A DNA stretch of 64,000 nt from Nesterenkonia pannonica. Lineage in GTDB: Bacteria; Actinomycetota; Actinomycetes; Actinomycetales; Micrococcaceae. Where the stretch lies: the NCBI RefSeq assembly GCF_019575955.1, contig NZ_CP080575.1, positions 1,054,001 through 1,118,000 of the forward strand, in the 5' to 3' direction. Positions 19,510-29,033 of this stretch are shown one piece after another. A program made the position numbers and the translations under genes. Below the pieces are notes generated by a model that was not told where the DNA came from, did not search any database, and saw only the letters and a list, made by a program, of their open reading frames with translations. Position 1 is the stretch's first letter, and each line of letters opens with the position of its first letter.

Positions 19510-22500
19510 CTACGCGCGCCGACTCTGCTTGATCGCCCTGCGAATCCGCTTCGCGCTCACGGTCTGCACGGTGCCCAGCTGCTGAGCGAAGAGACTCACC
19601 CGCAGCTCCTCGATCATCCACTTAACCCCGCAAGGCTCTCCGGCACCGGCAGCTGGGGCGGCACGGCCTCAACCGCCGCGTCGTACTCATCCTCAAGCTC
19701 CTGGACCGCCTGCATATCTGTGGTGTCCTTCGCCACGGACGCCCCTGGCTCAGTCGGTCCAGCCGCACCGCGGCACCCTTGAGATAGCGCGGAACGTGCT
19801 GCAGCTGGCGGTAGCCGGTCTCCGTGATGAAGGACGGATGGATGAGGTGATCAAGCTGTGCGCGCATATCGCTGACCTGGGCGGTGAGCGCCTTCGAGCT
19901 CACGCGGTCCAACTGTGCGCGGACCTCCGTCCTGAGGGTGAGTGCCTGGGCCACAGCATCGGTCAGCGTCAGCACCGCCTCGATGAGCTCGGCTCGTGCG
20001 CGGCGGAGACTGCCTCGAAGTCAGCGGCCGTGAACGGCAGCTCCTCAGCGCTTTCGGATGACCCCGGAACCAGGTGGCTCAGAGTCGCCGTGGTGGATTC
20101 CGCGACGACCCCTCGATCTCCCCGAACTGGCCGAACGCCAGCCTCTCGCGGTTCGACAGATGATCGACGACATAGCGCTGAGGCGACGGAAGCACGTGCC
20201 GCAGGAGAGCAACGAGCCCCTCGCGGTGGGACCGTGCCTGAGCTGCTTCCGAGTCCTGGATGCTCAGCCGGACGCCGTCCTCGTCTCGAGCCAGGGCGGG
20301 ATAGCCGGTGACTTCGTGTCCGTCCACCGTCGACGTGACCATCCGGGAATGTCCCCGAAGGTCCAGGACTTCTGATGGCGCGTCGTCGTGTCCGCCCCGG
20401 GGACAGATGGCCCGCCCCGGCTGGAGCGCTCCCTGCCCGATGCCTGCGGGCTCGGAGAGGGCGAGGGGCTGCCCCGGCGCCCCCGCCGGTCACGGACCGA
20501 CCGATGGCCTCACGGTTCTCCCCGCTGAAGCGCACCTGGAGCTCCTCCAGATCCGCCGAGCTGTCCAGCGTTCTGCCCTTCTCGGACGTCACCGCGAACG
20601 TGAAGCGCAGGGACTCGGGAGCGCGTGCAGATCGATGTCCTCGGCATCCACCACGACGCCCTTGAGGCGCCGAAGAGCTGAGGTCAGCGCGGGCACGAAG
20701 GGATCTCGGGAATGTCGTGCTCGGCCTCCAGGAGCTCCCTGGCCTGACGGGCGACGTCGGGGCCGGCACGAAGTTCTTCCGAAGCTGCTTCGGCATCGAA
20801 CGGATCAGCGCAGTGATCATCTCGGTGCGCCGTCCCGGGATGAACCATTGGAAGCGGTTGGGCTGGAGCTGGTTGAGGAAGAGGACAGGGACCTTAACGG
20901 TCACTCCCGCCTCGTACGCGTATATGAGCTCCAGGTCCAGACCGTCGTGGTCGAAGCTGCTGGGGAAGGCGTCCAGGTCCACCTGGTCGGCCTCGGGCCG
21001 GTACACCGCCTCCTCAGGAAGGTCCAGCAGCTCAGGAGTCTCGTGGCGGACCTTCTTCCACCAGGCGTCGAACGCTCGCTGGCCTGTGACGCTGCGCGGA
21101 AGGCGAGCGTCGAAGAACGTGATCAGCTCGTGATCGGCGGCGCGAAGGTCGCGACGACCCGTGCGGTCCTCGAGGTCCGCGACCTCCTGCAGGCGAGCTC
21201 TGTTGCGCTTGTCGAAGTGATGGCGGGTACTCCAGTCGCCCTCCACCAGCGCTCTGCGGATGAACTCCTCACGGGCGTGGGCGGGATCGATCTTCGCGTA
21301 CAGGACTCTGCGGTCTGCGATCAGAGGCACCCCGAGCAGCGTTACCCGCTCTGTGGCCACCGCGGCGCCCTGTTTCGAGGACCACACCGGCTCCGAGTAG
21401 GAGCGCTTGACCAGATGGGAGCCCAGATCCTCGGCCCACGCCGGGTCGATCCTCGCCGCGGTCCGGGCCCAGAGCCGGGACGTGTCGACCAGTTCGGCGG
21501 CCATCACCAGGGTGTGGTTCTTCTTGAAGAGTCCAGAGCCGGGAAACACCGCGAATCGGGTGCCGCGCGCGCCCTGATAGTCGCGGGTGCGGGGCTGTAC
21601 AGGCCGATGTGGGAGAGCAGGTAGGCCAGCAGCGACTGGTGGACGCTGTCATGCGCAGCCACGTGGTCGATCTCGTCGCGAATGCGGATCCGGCGCTCGG
21701 AGAGGCCGGACTGCTGAGCGACCTCACCCAGCTGCGTCACGAGGTCCTGCCATTCGCGGATGCGCAGCCAGTTCAGGTGTTCGCGCTTAGCAGAGCCGAC
21801 GGAACGCCGACGATGAGAGCTCCGACTGCTGCTCCCTGATGTACCTCCACAGGTTCAGCAGCGCCGAGAAGTCTGAGGCATCGTCCTGGAAGCGCCGATG
21901 GAGCTCATCAGCCCGGCCCCGCTCAGCCTCGGGCCGCTCCCGCACGTCCTGGATCGACAGGCTTACCACCAGAATGGTCACCTCGGTGAGGCAGCCCCTG
22001 CGGTAAGCCTCGACCATCATGCGGCCCATCCGCGGGTCCACCGGCAGGTTCGAGAGCTGCCGCCCGACGGTGGTGATGCGGCCTCGGCCGTCCAGTGCGC
22101 CCAGCTCCTCGAGCAGGCGCACCGCATCGGTGACCGCTTTGGAGTCGGGCTTCTCGACGAAGGGGAAGTCCAGGAGCTCGGAGGGGTGCGGACGACTCCC
22201 ATCGAGGACATCTGCAGCAGCACCGATGCCAACGAGGTCCGGAGAATCTCAGGGTCGGTGAACTCCGGCCGGGATTCGAAGTCCTCCTGCGAGTACAGGC
22301 GGATGCATATGCCGGGGCTGGTCCGCCCCGCGCGTCCCGCTCGCTGATCGGCGCTCGCCTGGCTCACGCGTTCGATCGGCAGCCTCTGAACCTTCGAGCG
22401 GGTCGAGTAGCGGGATATGCGCGCCGTGCCGGTGTCCACCACATACTTGATGCCCGGCACCGTCAGCGACGTCTCCGCGACGTTGGTGGCCAGGACGATG

Positions 22501-23425
22501 CGGCGACGGCCCCGGGGCTGAACACCCGTCGCTGCTCCGCCAAGGAGAGCCTGCCGAACAGCGGCAGCACCTCTGTGCCGCTCAGCCGTCTGTGCACGCT
22601 GACCGTCTGCTGGAGAGACTCTGCCGCTTCACGGATCTCTCGCTCACCGGGCAGGAAGACCAGGATGTCTCCTGAGTCCTCCTCGGAGAGCTCGACGACG
22701 GCGGCGCTGAGCGCCTCGAGCGGATCCGTCTCCTCATCGGCCGCTTCATGCTCACCGTCGATCTCGGACTCGGGCCACCATCGGGCGGTATCGAATCTCA
22801 ACAGGGTAGGTGCGGCCCGAAACCTCCACGATGGGCGCCGGTGCGTTGCCGCCGGACGCGTCGGCCTGCCCGAAGTGCTCAGCGAAGCGTTCGGGGTCGA
22901 TGGTCGCTGAGGTGACGATCACCTTCAGGTCTGGACGCTGGGGAGCAGTCGCCGCAGGTAGCCGAGAATGACGTCGATGTTCAGCGACCGCTCGTGGGCC
23001 TCATCAATGATGATGGCGGAGTACTTCTTCAGCTGAGGGTCACGCTGAATCTCGGCGAGAAGAATGCCGTCAGTCATCAGCTTGATGTCGGTGTCGGCCG
23101 ACACTTCGGAGGTGAATCTGACCTGATAGCCCACCGCGTCGCCCACGCTGGTCTCCAGCTCTTCGGCGAGCCGCTCAGCCACTGATCGGGCGGCGAGGCG
23201 CCGGGTTGGGTGTGACCCACCAGCCCATGGTGGTGGGTGCCCAGCTCAAGCAGCATCTTAGGCAGCTGTGTCGTCTTTCCCGAGCCGGTCTCGCTTAGCG
23301 ACGATGATGACCTGGTTCTCCTCCAGGGCTGCGAGGATCTGGTCGCGCTCGCCTGTGACCGGGAGATGCTCGGGGTAGTTGAGGTCCTGGCGGGTGTAGC
23401 TGCGCGTGCGTCTGTCCCTAGCCAT
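19510..23425 (-). CDS. hrpA: DEAH-box ATP-dependent RNA helicase HrpA
   Basis: Large RNA helicase of about 1,300 residues, linked to rescue of stalled ribosomes in E. coli. The start at 23425 gives [20 protein letters not shown]. Motif I is [18 protein letters not shown], the DEAH box is in [20 protein letters not shown], and motif III region and later blocks include [36 protein letters not shown] and [19 protein letters not shown]. The HrpA-specific C-terminal region has [27 protein letters not shown] and [18 protein letters not shown], ending at TAG 19512-19510. At least eight frame shifts break it, four of them at or beside suspected GCCGGC sites (21785, 21961, 22003, 23293). Confidence 0.9.
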
Positions 23426-23539
23426 GGCCTCCACAGAGTATCGGAATGACGGCGCCTGCCACGATTAGACAGCCGAGGCACGCGTAGGTTAACTTTGTTT
23501 TCGCTGTTTCGGCGGTTCGCAGCTCTCCAGGGAGCGACG

Positions 23540-23620
23540 GCGCGAGTGGCGGAATAGGTAGACGCGCTGGCTTCAGGTGCCAGTGCCTTCACGGGCGTGG
23601 GGTTCAAGTCCCCTCGCGCA
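23540..23620 (+). tRNA. tRNA-Leu (anticodon CAG)
   Basis: The acceptor stem is GCGCGAG (23540-23546) with CTCGCGC (23613-23619), followed by discriminator A. The D-arm is GCGGAATAGGTAGACGC. The anticodon stem CTGGC-TTCAGGT-GCCAG puts CAG at positions 34-36. A long variable arm (TGCCTTCACGGGCG) marks a class II leucine tRNA. No CCA is encoded. The T-arm TTCAAGT is flanked by only four G and four C, one base short on at least one side. Related genes as I recall them have five-base runs, so this is another shortened homopolymer and not a real mutant tRNA. Confidence 0.92.
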
Positions 23621-23642
23621 CAGTGCTGAAGCAGCAAAGAAT

Positions 23643-23673
23643 CCCAGGTCGGCGTCTGCTGACCTGGGTTTTT
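23643..23673 (+). terminator. Rho-independent terminator after tRNA-Leu
   Basis: CCCAGGTC (23643-23650) and GACCTGGG (23661-23668) form an 8-base-pair stem around a 10-base loop, followed by TTTTT. It lies 23 bases past the tRNA. This is the most classical terminator in the window, with a true T-run. Confidence 0.88.
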
Positions 23674-23696
23674 GTGCCGCGATGCAAATGTGATCC

Positions 23697-23725
23697 TTGA
23701 CACACTTTTGCACCCCAAATAGTCT
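23697..23725 (+). promoter_or_regulatory. Sigma-70 type promoter of the GH10 gene
   Basis: TTGACA at 23697-23702, 17 bases, then TAGTCT at 23720-23725, about 105 bases before the xylanase start. The perfect -35 and correct spacing make this a convincing housekeeping promoter with a leader of about 100 bases. A GAGGAGG ribosome site lies at 23818-23824. Confidence 0.65.
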
Positions 23726-23830
23726 TTCGGCAGGACAAAGTGGTACTTCTCGCGATTCTGCAGACGCGGCACGCTGGGGAGTCGCCGTCTGCGTCCGGTT
23801 CAGACGACCCATCGAACGAGGAGGTTCCCT

Positions 23831-25277
23831 ATGTCATCTCTGAGTGCTCGAATAGCGGCAGGGCTCGGTGTCACAGCACTTCTGCTGACCGGCTGCGCTG
23901 ATGCGGAGAACGGCGAGAACGGCGAGAACGAAGAGGCTGACACCGCCGCCGAGACGGAGGAGGACGCAGCTGCCGAAGGCGAGGAGGCAGGTGACGCCGA
24001 GGATGAGGCTGCCGACAGCCCCGAAGACGACGAGGCCGCACAGGATGAGGCGGAGAACGGCGACGAGAATGGGGCCGAGGCCGAGAACGGCGATGCCCAG
24101 GCCTCAGAGTGCCGGTTCGCGCCCGACGAAGAGGCTGACCACAGCTACGACGAGGACTCGCTCGGACACTGGGCGCAGGAGGCTGACCTGAGGATCGGCA
24201 ACGTCGCGGCCGGGGAGGCCACCACGAGGAGGAGGACTACCCGGACCCGTTCCCTGAGGACGCTGAGTACAGGGATCAGCTCGCTGCCGAGTTCACCTCG
24301 CTGACTCACGAGAACTATCTGAAGTGGGAGTTCATCCACCCTGAGGAATGGGGAGACTTTGACTTCGAGGCGGCCGACGAGGTCGTGGAGTTCGCTCAGG
24401 AGCATGACATGGATATGCGCGGGCACGCGCTGTTCTGGCACTCCCAGAACCCCGAATGGCTCGAAGAGGCCGTCGAGGACGGCGAGTACACCGAGGATGA
24501 GCTGCGCGACATGCTCGAGGAGCACGTCCGCACCGTGGTCGACCGGTACGCAGGGTGCATCCAGCAGTGGGACGTCGCCAACGAGATCTTCGACGATGAG
24601 GAGGAGCCGCAGCTGCGGGACGGTCCCGCGGACGAGTCCGGAAACCTCTGGATCCGCGAACTGGGCCCAGAGATCCTCGACGATGTCTTCGAATGGGCCC
24701 ACGAGGAGGACCCTGACGCACTGCTCTTCTACAACGACTACTCAGTGGACGGCGAGAACGCCAAGTCGGACGCCTACTACGAGCTGATCGAGGAGCAGCT
24801 GGACCGTGATGTTCCGGTGCACGGGTTCGGTGCGCAGACCCACCTGTCCATGGAGTACGGCTTCGACGACTCCTACCAGGACAACCTGCAGCGATTCGAG
24901 GATCTCGGCCTGGAGACCGCAGTGACGGAGATCGACGTCCGCGGCATGGTGGAGGACGACGGCTCAATGTCTCAGGAGGACACCGAGGGGCGCTGCAGCG
25001 GTACGAACACGTTCTGGAAGCCTGCTTGGAGCTTGAGTCCTGCAACTCGTACACCGTCTGGGGAACACTGGATGAGCACTCGTGGATCCCCGGCGTCTTC
25101 GAGGGTGAGGGCGACGCTGCTCTCTACCGCCTCGACGAGAACGAGGAATGGGAGCGCAAGCCCCAGTACTGCATCCTGCAGCGCACGCTGGTGACCGAGG
25201 TCGAAGACGAGGACTTCTGGGAGAACGAGGCCGCGTTCGAGGAGTGCCGCGGCATCCTGGAGGAGTACAGCGTGTGA
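23831..25277 (+). CDS. Acidic GH10 endo-beta-1,4-xylanase lipoprotein
   Basis: Secreted glycoside hydrolase family 10 enzyme that cuts xylan. The signal peptide ends in a lipobox (LLLTGCAD). An extreme linker of about 75 residues follows, made almost wholly of Glu, Asp, Ala, Gly and Asn. After a frame change near 24220 the barrel begins with EFTSLTHENYLKWEFIHP, then MRGHALFWHSQNPEWL, the acid/base motif QWDVANEIFDDE and FYNDYSVDGENAK. PVHGFGAQTHLSMEYGFDD and the nucleophile motif TAVTEIDVRGM follow. A second shift near 24990 leads to YTVWGTLDEHSWIPG. The substrate is inferred; GH10 also includes exo-acting relatives. The acid-rich surface suggests activity at high salt. Confidence 0.85.
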
Positions 25278-25304
25278 TCCTTCAGCCGCGCTGATCACGC
25301 CGAG

Positions 25305-25335
25305 GGGCCCCAGCTGATGAGTTCAGCTGGGGCCC
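25305..25335 (+). terminator. Stem-loop between the convergent GH10 and membrane-protein genes
   Basis: GGGCCCCAGCTGA (25305-25317) pairs perfectly over 13 bases with TCAGCTGGGGCCC (25323-25335). It lies 27 bases after the GH10 stop and overlaps the 3' end of the convergent gene, so it may serve both. Confidence 0.75.
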
Positions 25336-25842
25336 TGCTCTGCATCCGGGTGCTGCCGCTGCTGTCGGGGAGGAGGATCGCCAAGGCACGGCGGATAGGA
25401 CCAGGAGCACTCCGAGCCCCCGAGCAGGTAGGCCCCGGGCCCCGGCGAGGCGCTGATGCCCATGAAGCTTCCTGCGTGCAGCTCATGCCGGCGGTGCCGA
25501 GGCCGTTCACGCAGGCCCACAGCCCGACCATGGCACTGATCGCTCCGGAAAGGATGCGTAGCCAGCGTGCGGCCATGAGGAAGGCGGTGACAGCAGCGGC
25601 GCCTGCCACGATGAAGCCGATGAGCATGCCGATGCCCTCGCCTGTGGGGGCGTTGGGGTGGAAGTAGGTGACGCCGCGGGATTCGCCGAACCCGGAGAAC
25701 GTGGCCAGCGGCAGGGAGAGGCTCATGGTCAGCAGGAGCGTCAGCGCGGCGGCAGCGAGGAGGGACCAGCCCGCTGCGCGGGGAGGCGGCGCGCGCTTAC
25801 GGGCGCTCTGCCGGAAGATGGCGAGGCGGCACCCACAGTCAT
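25323..25842 (-). CDS. Small integral membrane protein of unknown function
   Basis: I do not recognise this family. ATG 25842 begins MTVGAASPSSGRAP. After a frame change near 25775 the product has hydrophobic stretches LAAAALTLLLTMSLSLPLAT, GMLIGFIVAGAAAVTAFLMA and ILSGAISAMVGLWACVNGLG. After another change near 25470 comes GAYLLGGLGVLLVLSAVP. This gives four membrane segments in about 170 residues, with an extracellular loop after the first (FSGFGESRGVTYFHPN) and another holding one Cys (GTAGMSCTQEAS). It ends at the shared stem-loop. The end is uncertain because of the shifts. Confidence 0.55.
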
Positions 25843-25952
25843 AGGGTCTCCGATTCTGTTGTTCGGCGCATGCGCCTGCAGGACGTGATGGGCGCGCAGT
25901 TCGGAGCCCTGCTGATGACCTTAGCGCTCCCGGCGGCGATGCGGGGCCTTCT

Positions 25953-25997
25953 CCGCTGCGACACGTGGGGCCGGGGTGCCGCGACGTGTCGCAGCGG
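25953..25997 (-). repeat. 14-base perfect inverted repeat
   Basis: CCGCTGCGACACGT (25953-25966) and ACGTGTCGCAGCGG (25984-25997) with a 17-base G/C-rich loop. It lies 35 bases beyond the stop of the acyltransferase gene on the minus strand and may be its terminator, although no T-run follows. The 189-base gap here contains no convincing gene. Confidence 0.6.
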
Positions 25998-26031
25998 TTC
26001 CTCCGGTGATTGAGTCGACCGTGTGCTGCGG

Positions 26032-26732
26032 CTACTTCTTCTTTTCGGACTCCATCTTCGCCTTCACCTCTGAGGCGTAGGTGTCGACGTACTCCTGACC
26101 CGAGAGGCGCATGATCTGGTACATGATCTTGTCGGTGACGGCGCGCTGGGCAAAGAGGTCCGGAGCCATGGCGTAGTAGGAGTCAAAGTGCAGGGGCTCG
26201 CCGATGATCATGCCGACGCGGCGGATCTTCGGCACCCGGTCCTCGATGGGCTGCACTTTGTCTGTTCCGATGAGCGCGATCGGTATGACCGGCACTTCGG
26301 CGCGCAGGGCGAGCTTGGCCACGCCGAGCTTGCCTCGGTAGAGCTTGCCGTCGGGGAGCGGGTTCCCTCGGGGTAGATGCCGAGGAGGTGTCCCTGTTTG
26401 AGCGCCTCTTCGCCATGCCGCAGAGAGTCCGCGCTCGCAGCGCCGCCCGAGCGGTCCATGGGTATCTGGCCGGTGGCGGTGAAGAACCATCGGTTGAAGG
26501 CCCCGAAGGCGCCCTTCATCTCCCAGTAGTCCTTCTTCGCGAGGTAGCTCACCGGTCGTGGAACAACGACCGGCACCAGCACGGAGTCGAAGAAGCTGAG
26601 GTGGTTCGCGGCCAATATTGCGCCGCCCTCCTCAGGGATGTTGTCCAAGCCCTTGACCCAGGGGCGCCATGCCGTCTTGACCAGGGGTTCGACGGCGAAG
26701 CGCTTGGCGTTGATGTAGAACGACGACGTCAC
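26032..26732 (-). CDS. 1-acyl-sn-glycerol-3-phosphate acyltransferase family protein
   Basis: PlsC-type acyltransferase of phospholipid synthesis. The catalytic motif NHLSFFDS (HX4D) lies near residue 43, the second block is WFFTATGQIPMDR and the third is LLGIYPEGTRSP. After a frame shift near 26375 the sequence continues LYRGKLGVAKLALRAEVPVI and PIALIGTDKVQP, ending in a Lys-rich tail (KMESEKKK). The length of about 233 residues fits the family. It probably works at the inner face of the membrane and could also act on lysophospholipids. Confidence 0.87.
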
Positions 26733-26767
26733 AGCATCACCTTAGTCGACGGCCGGTCGGTCCGAGA

Positions 26768-27756
26768 TCAGCGGACGTAGCGGTCAATCTCGAGTCCCTC
26801 CTCCGGGATCTCCAGGGTGTCCCCGATGGTGCTCGTCCAGGCCTGCTCGTAGCGCCCGTCGTCGTACGCCGTCTCGAGGAGGTCATTGAGCCACATGCGG
26901 AAGTTGTCGTCGTCCACATCGATGGCGATTCCGTAGGGCTCGTACGTGAATGGCTCACCGACCATGCGGTACTCACCCGGGTTCTCCTGCACGACGCCTA
27001 CCAAGTAGGTGTTGTCCGCTGAGAAGGCAACGACGTCGCCGTCGTCGAGCATCTCAAGGCAGTCGTCGACGCTGCTGCGAGCCGTGACGTCAGCACCCAT
27101 CCACTGAAGCTCCTCCTCGGCGACGGAGTCTTCGAGAGTGCATACGGGCTCGTCGATGAGGTCGTACTCGCTGCGCACCAGGCTTTCGTTGTACCACCCG
27201 GTCAGGATGGACTGGCCTGCAGTGAAGTACGGCCCTGCGAAGCCCAGCTCCTCACGGCGCTGGTGGGTGATCGTGTAGGTGGCGATCACGATGTCCACCT
27301 CGCCGTCGTTGAGCATCTCTTCGCGGCTGCCGTCGCCGACGTCGACCCATTCGATGTACTGCTCCTCGATAGCGAGCTCATCGGCGATGATTCGTGCCAG
27401 CTCGATCTCGAAGCCCTCGGGGCCTCTGTGCCGGACTCCTTGAATCCGAAGAGCGGCTGCTCGTAGTTCACCCCGACGCGCAGGCGGTTGGCGCGGCGGA
27501 GATCTCCCATAGTGGAGCTGGTTCCGTAGGAGAGCGAGGCCGACTGACCGCCGGATCGGATCGTTGCCAGCAGCTCATCGGCCGTGTCGGGACTGATGTA
27601 GTTCGCACCGGCTTCGCTGTCCGGCACAGCCGCCTCCTCAGTCGACGGGACTGCCTGGAGGGTGTCGCAGGCGCTCAGGGCCAATGCGGCGCCTGCAGCC
27701 GCAGCAGCCGTGATAGCTCGTCGAGACAGGCGGGCATAGGTGTTGAAAGTAATCAC
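26768..27756 (-). CDS. Glutamate/polar amino-acid-type ABC substrate-binding lipoprotein
   Basis: Extracellular solute-binding protein family 3. GTG 27756 is the likely start (MITFNTYARLSRRAI), with a signal ending in lipobox ALALSACDT. The mature part has LRVGVNYEQPLFGFKESG, and after a shift near 27420 comes a segment resembling GFEIELARIIADEL. It continues with DIVIATYTITHQRREELGFA, GPYFTAGQSILTG, DVVAFSADNTYLVGVV and PYGIAIDVDDDNFRMWLND. This matches GluB-type glutamate binders. No permease or ATPase genes lie beside it, so it is an orphan binding protein. The coding frame runs open into the upstream DUF1684 gene, probably through lost bases. Confidence 0.82.
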
Positions 27757-27826
27757 AGTGTCGCGTCCCCAATAGAAAAGTCTGAATGCGCTGAGCATCA
27801 GCAGGCAGCCGAAATTGTGCCCACCC

Positions 27827-28766
27827 TCATGCGCCAGGGATATCGTAGCTGGCCTTCGGGTTCCATGTGAGCCCATTTCGTCCCACCCGTGCCCGAACGC
27901 GCTGGGTCGGGGCGTCTCGCCCGCCACGATCGGCACGCTCAGGCGCCCTCCGTCGGGAGGAAGCGGGCAGTTGGCCAATTCTGTGTAGGTGCACGGGAGG
28001 TTGTGCGATTCGTTGAAGTCGAGCAGGGCCGGGTCCTCCGGGCCAGGCTCCGCCACATGGAGGGCCCGCACCGAGCGGCAGTCGTTGGGATCGTTCGACG
28101 TGTCGGTGAAGATGGCACGCATCATGCCGGGCGTGTCCGTGGGGAACACGAGCAGGCTCTGCGTGTGCTCGAAGACCTCGAAGCGCACCACTCCGACGGC
28201 ACCGAACATGCGCGGGTCGGCGTCCTTGTGGGTGACGGGGCCGCTGCGATCCCCGGCGAGACGCTCAAAGTCGGCCCAGACGCGCCACCCGGGATGGTAG
28301 GGGTAGAGCTCGGTGCCGGCGTACTCGGTGAGGAAGGGATGATCGGCCATGAGCGGCCGAATGATGTGCTCATCATCGCGCCGCATGAGCTGCAGGGACG
28401 TGACCTGCTGGTGCTGGCCGGGGCCCCTCGGGATCTCCATGGTGATGCTCTCACCCTCCTCCAGGGCAGGAAAGAGGTGCTGGGTGGGGAGGTGCCGCCC
28501 GTCGATGGTGAGGTATTCGCTCGGGCTGAGGTGGACAAGAGCCGCGGTTCCGACGACGGACCAGGTTCCGGGGACCCCGCTGAAGCGCTCCGGCGTGCCG
28601 CTGAGCCAGTACAGACCCGTGGCCGCCAGCTGGCTGCGCGGGGACCGGCGTGCCTGCTCCCGGCGTGCATGCCGAGCGTCTCGGGCGGATTCGGCATCTG
28701 ATTCGGCGTCGTCGTGCCGGGGAGAGGTCTGTCGAGTGCTCGACTGGGCTCTGCGGTAGTCATCAT
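27827..28766 (-). CDS. DUF1684 family protein
   Basis: Conserved protein of unknown function. The core has SPRSQLAATGLYWLSGTPER, SEYLTIDGRH, FPTDTPGMM and the hallmark LDFNESHNLPCTYTELANCP followed by LPPDGGRLSVPIVAGE near the C-terminus. The likely start is ATG 28766 (MMTTAEPSRALDR), with a frame shift near 28705. The stop is uncertain: the present frame reads on into the next gene, while one shift would end it at 27827. Family members in Actinobacteria are typically 200-270 residues. A conserved inverted element at 28925-28954 lies 160 bases upstream. Confidence 0.65.
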
Positions 28767-28917
28767 GTGGGTGGTGGGCCTTAGGGCGAGTAGAGGTGGG
28801 AGGCTTTGAGCTCACTGTAGGCCTGGGATCCGCCCCGTCGCCCCGGGGTTCTACGGGGATGTCCACGGGTATTTCCTGCGGTCGTGCACCCGGCATCGCA
28901 TCCCTGCCGTTGTGGGC

Positions 28918-28923
28918 TAGACT
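28918..28923 (+). promoter_or_regulatory. Candidate -10 box upstream of pilB
   Basis: TAGACT at 28918-28923 is a good actinobacterial -10 hexamer on the plus strand. It directly touches the inverted element at 28925-28954 and lies 110 bases before pilB. No clear -35 is visible. If used, the transcript would begin inside the inverted element. Confidence 0.3.
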
Positions 28924-28924
28924 G

Positions 28925-28954
28925 CTCAGCGCAGCGCCCTACCACCTTGCTGAG
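28925..28954 (-). repeat. Inverted element sharing an 11-base core with the pilA leader, copy 1
   Basis: Read on the minus strand: CTCAGC, AAG, GTGGTAGGGCG, CTGC, GCTGAG. The same outer repeat and 11-base core occur on the plus strand at 35010-35036, just before pilA. It sits in the divergent gap between DUF1684 (minus) and pilB (plus). It could be a regulator binding site or part of an RNA leader. Confidence 0.6.
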
Positions 28955-29033
28955 CCGTAGATACTTCTTCCGCCGGAGCTTCCCTCCTCGGCGGCCAGTA
29001 CGGCATTGATGCTCTCAGCATCAGAGAGGCGCT

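Noticed and set aside
19510..23425. hrpA as a pseudogene
   Set aside because: All helicase motifs and the C-terminal domain remain conserved on both sides of each shift, and the same kind of shift affects essential genes such as murE and ftsI.
23445..23475. Second SigR promoter (GGAAT) before the tRNA gene
   Set aside because: GGAAT is present but no GTT occurs 18 bases downstream.
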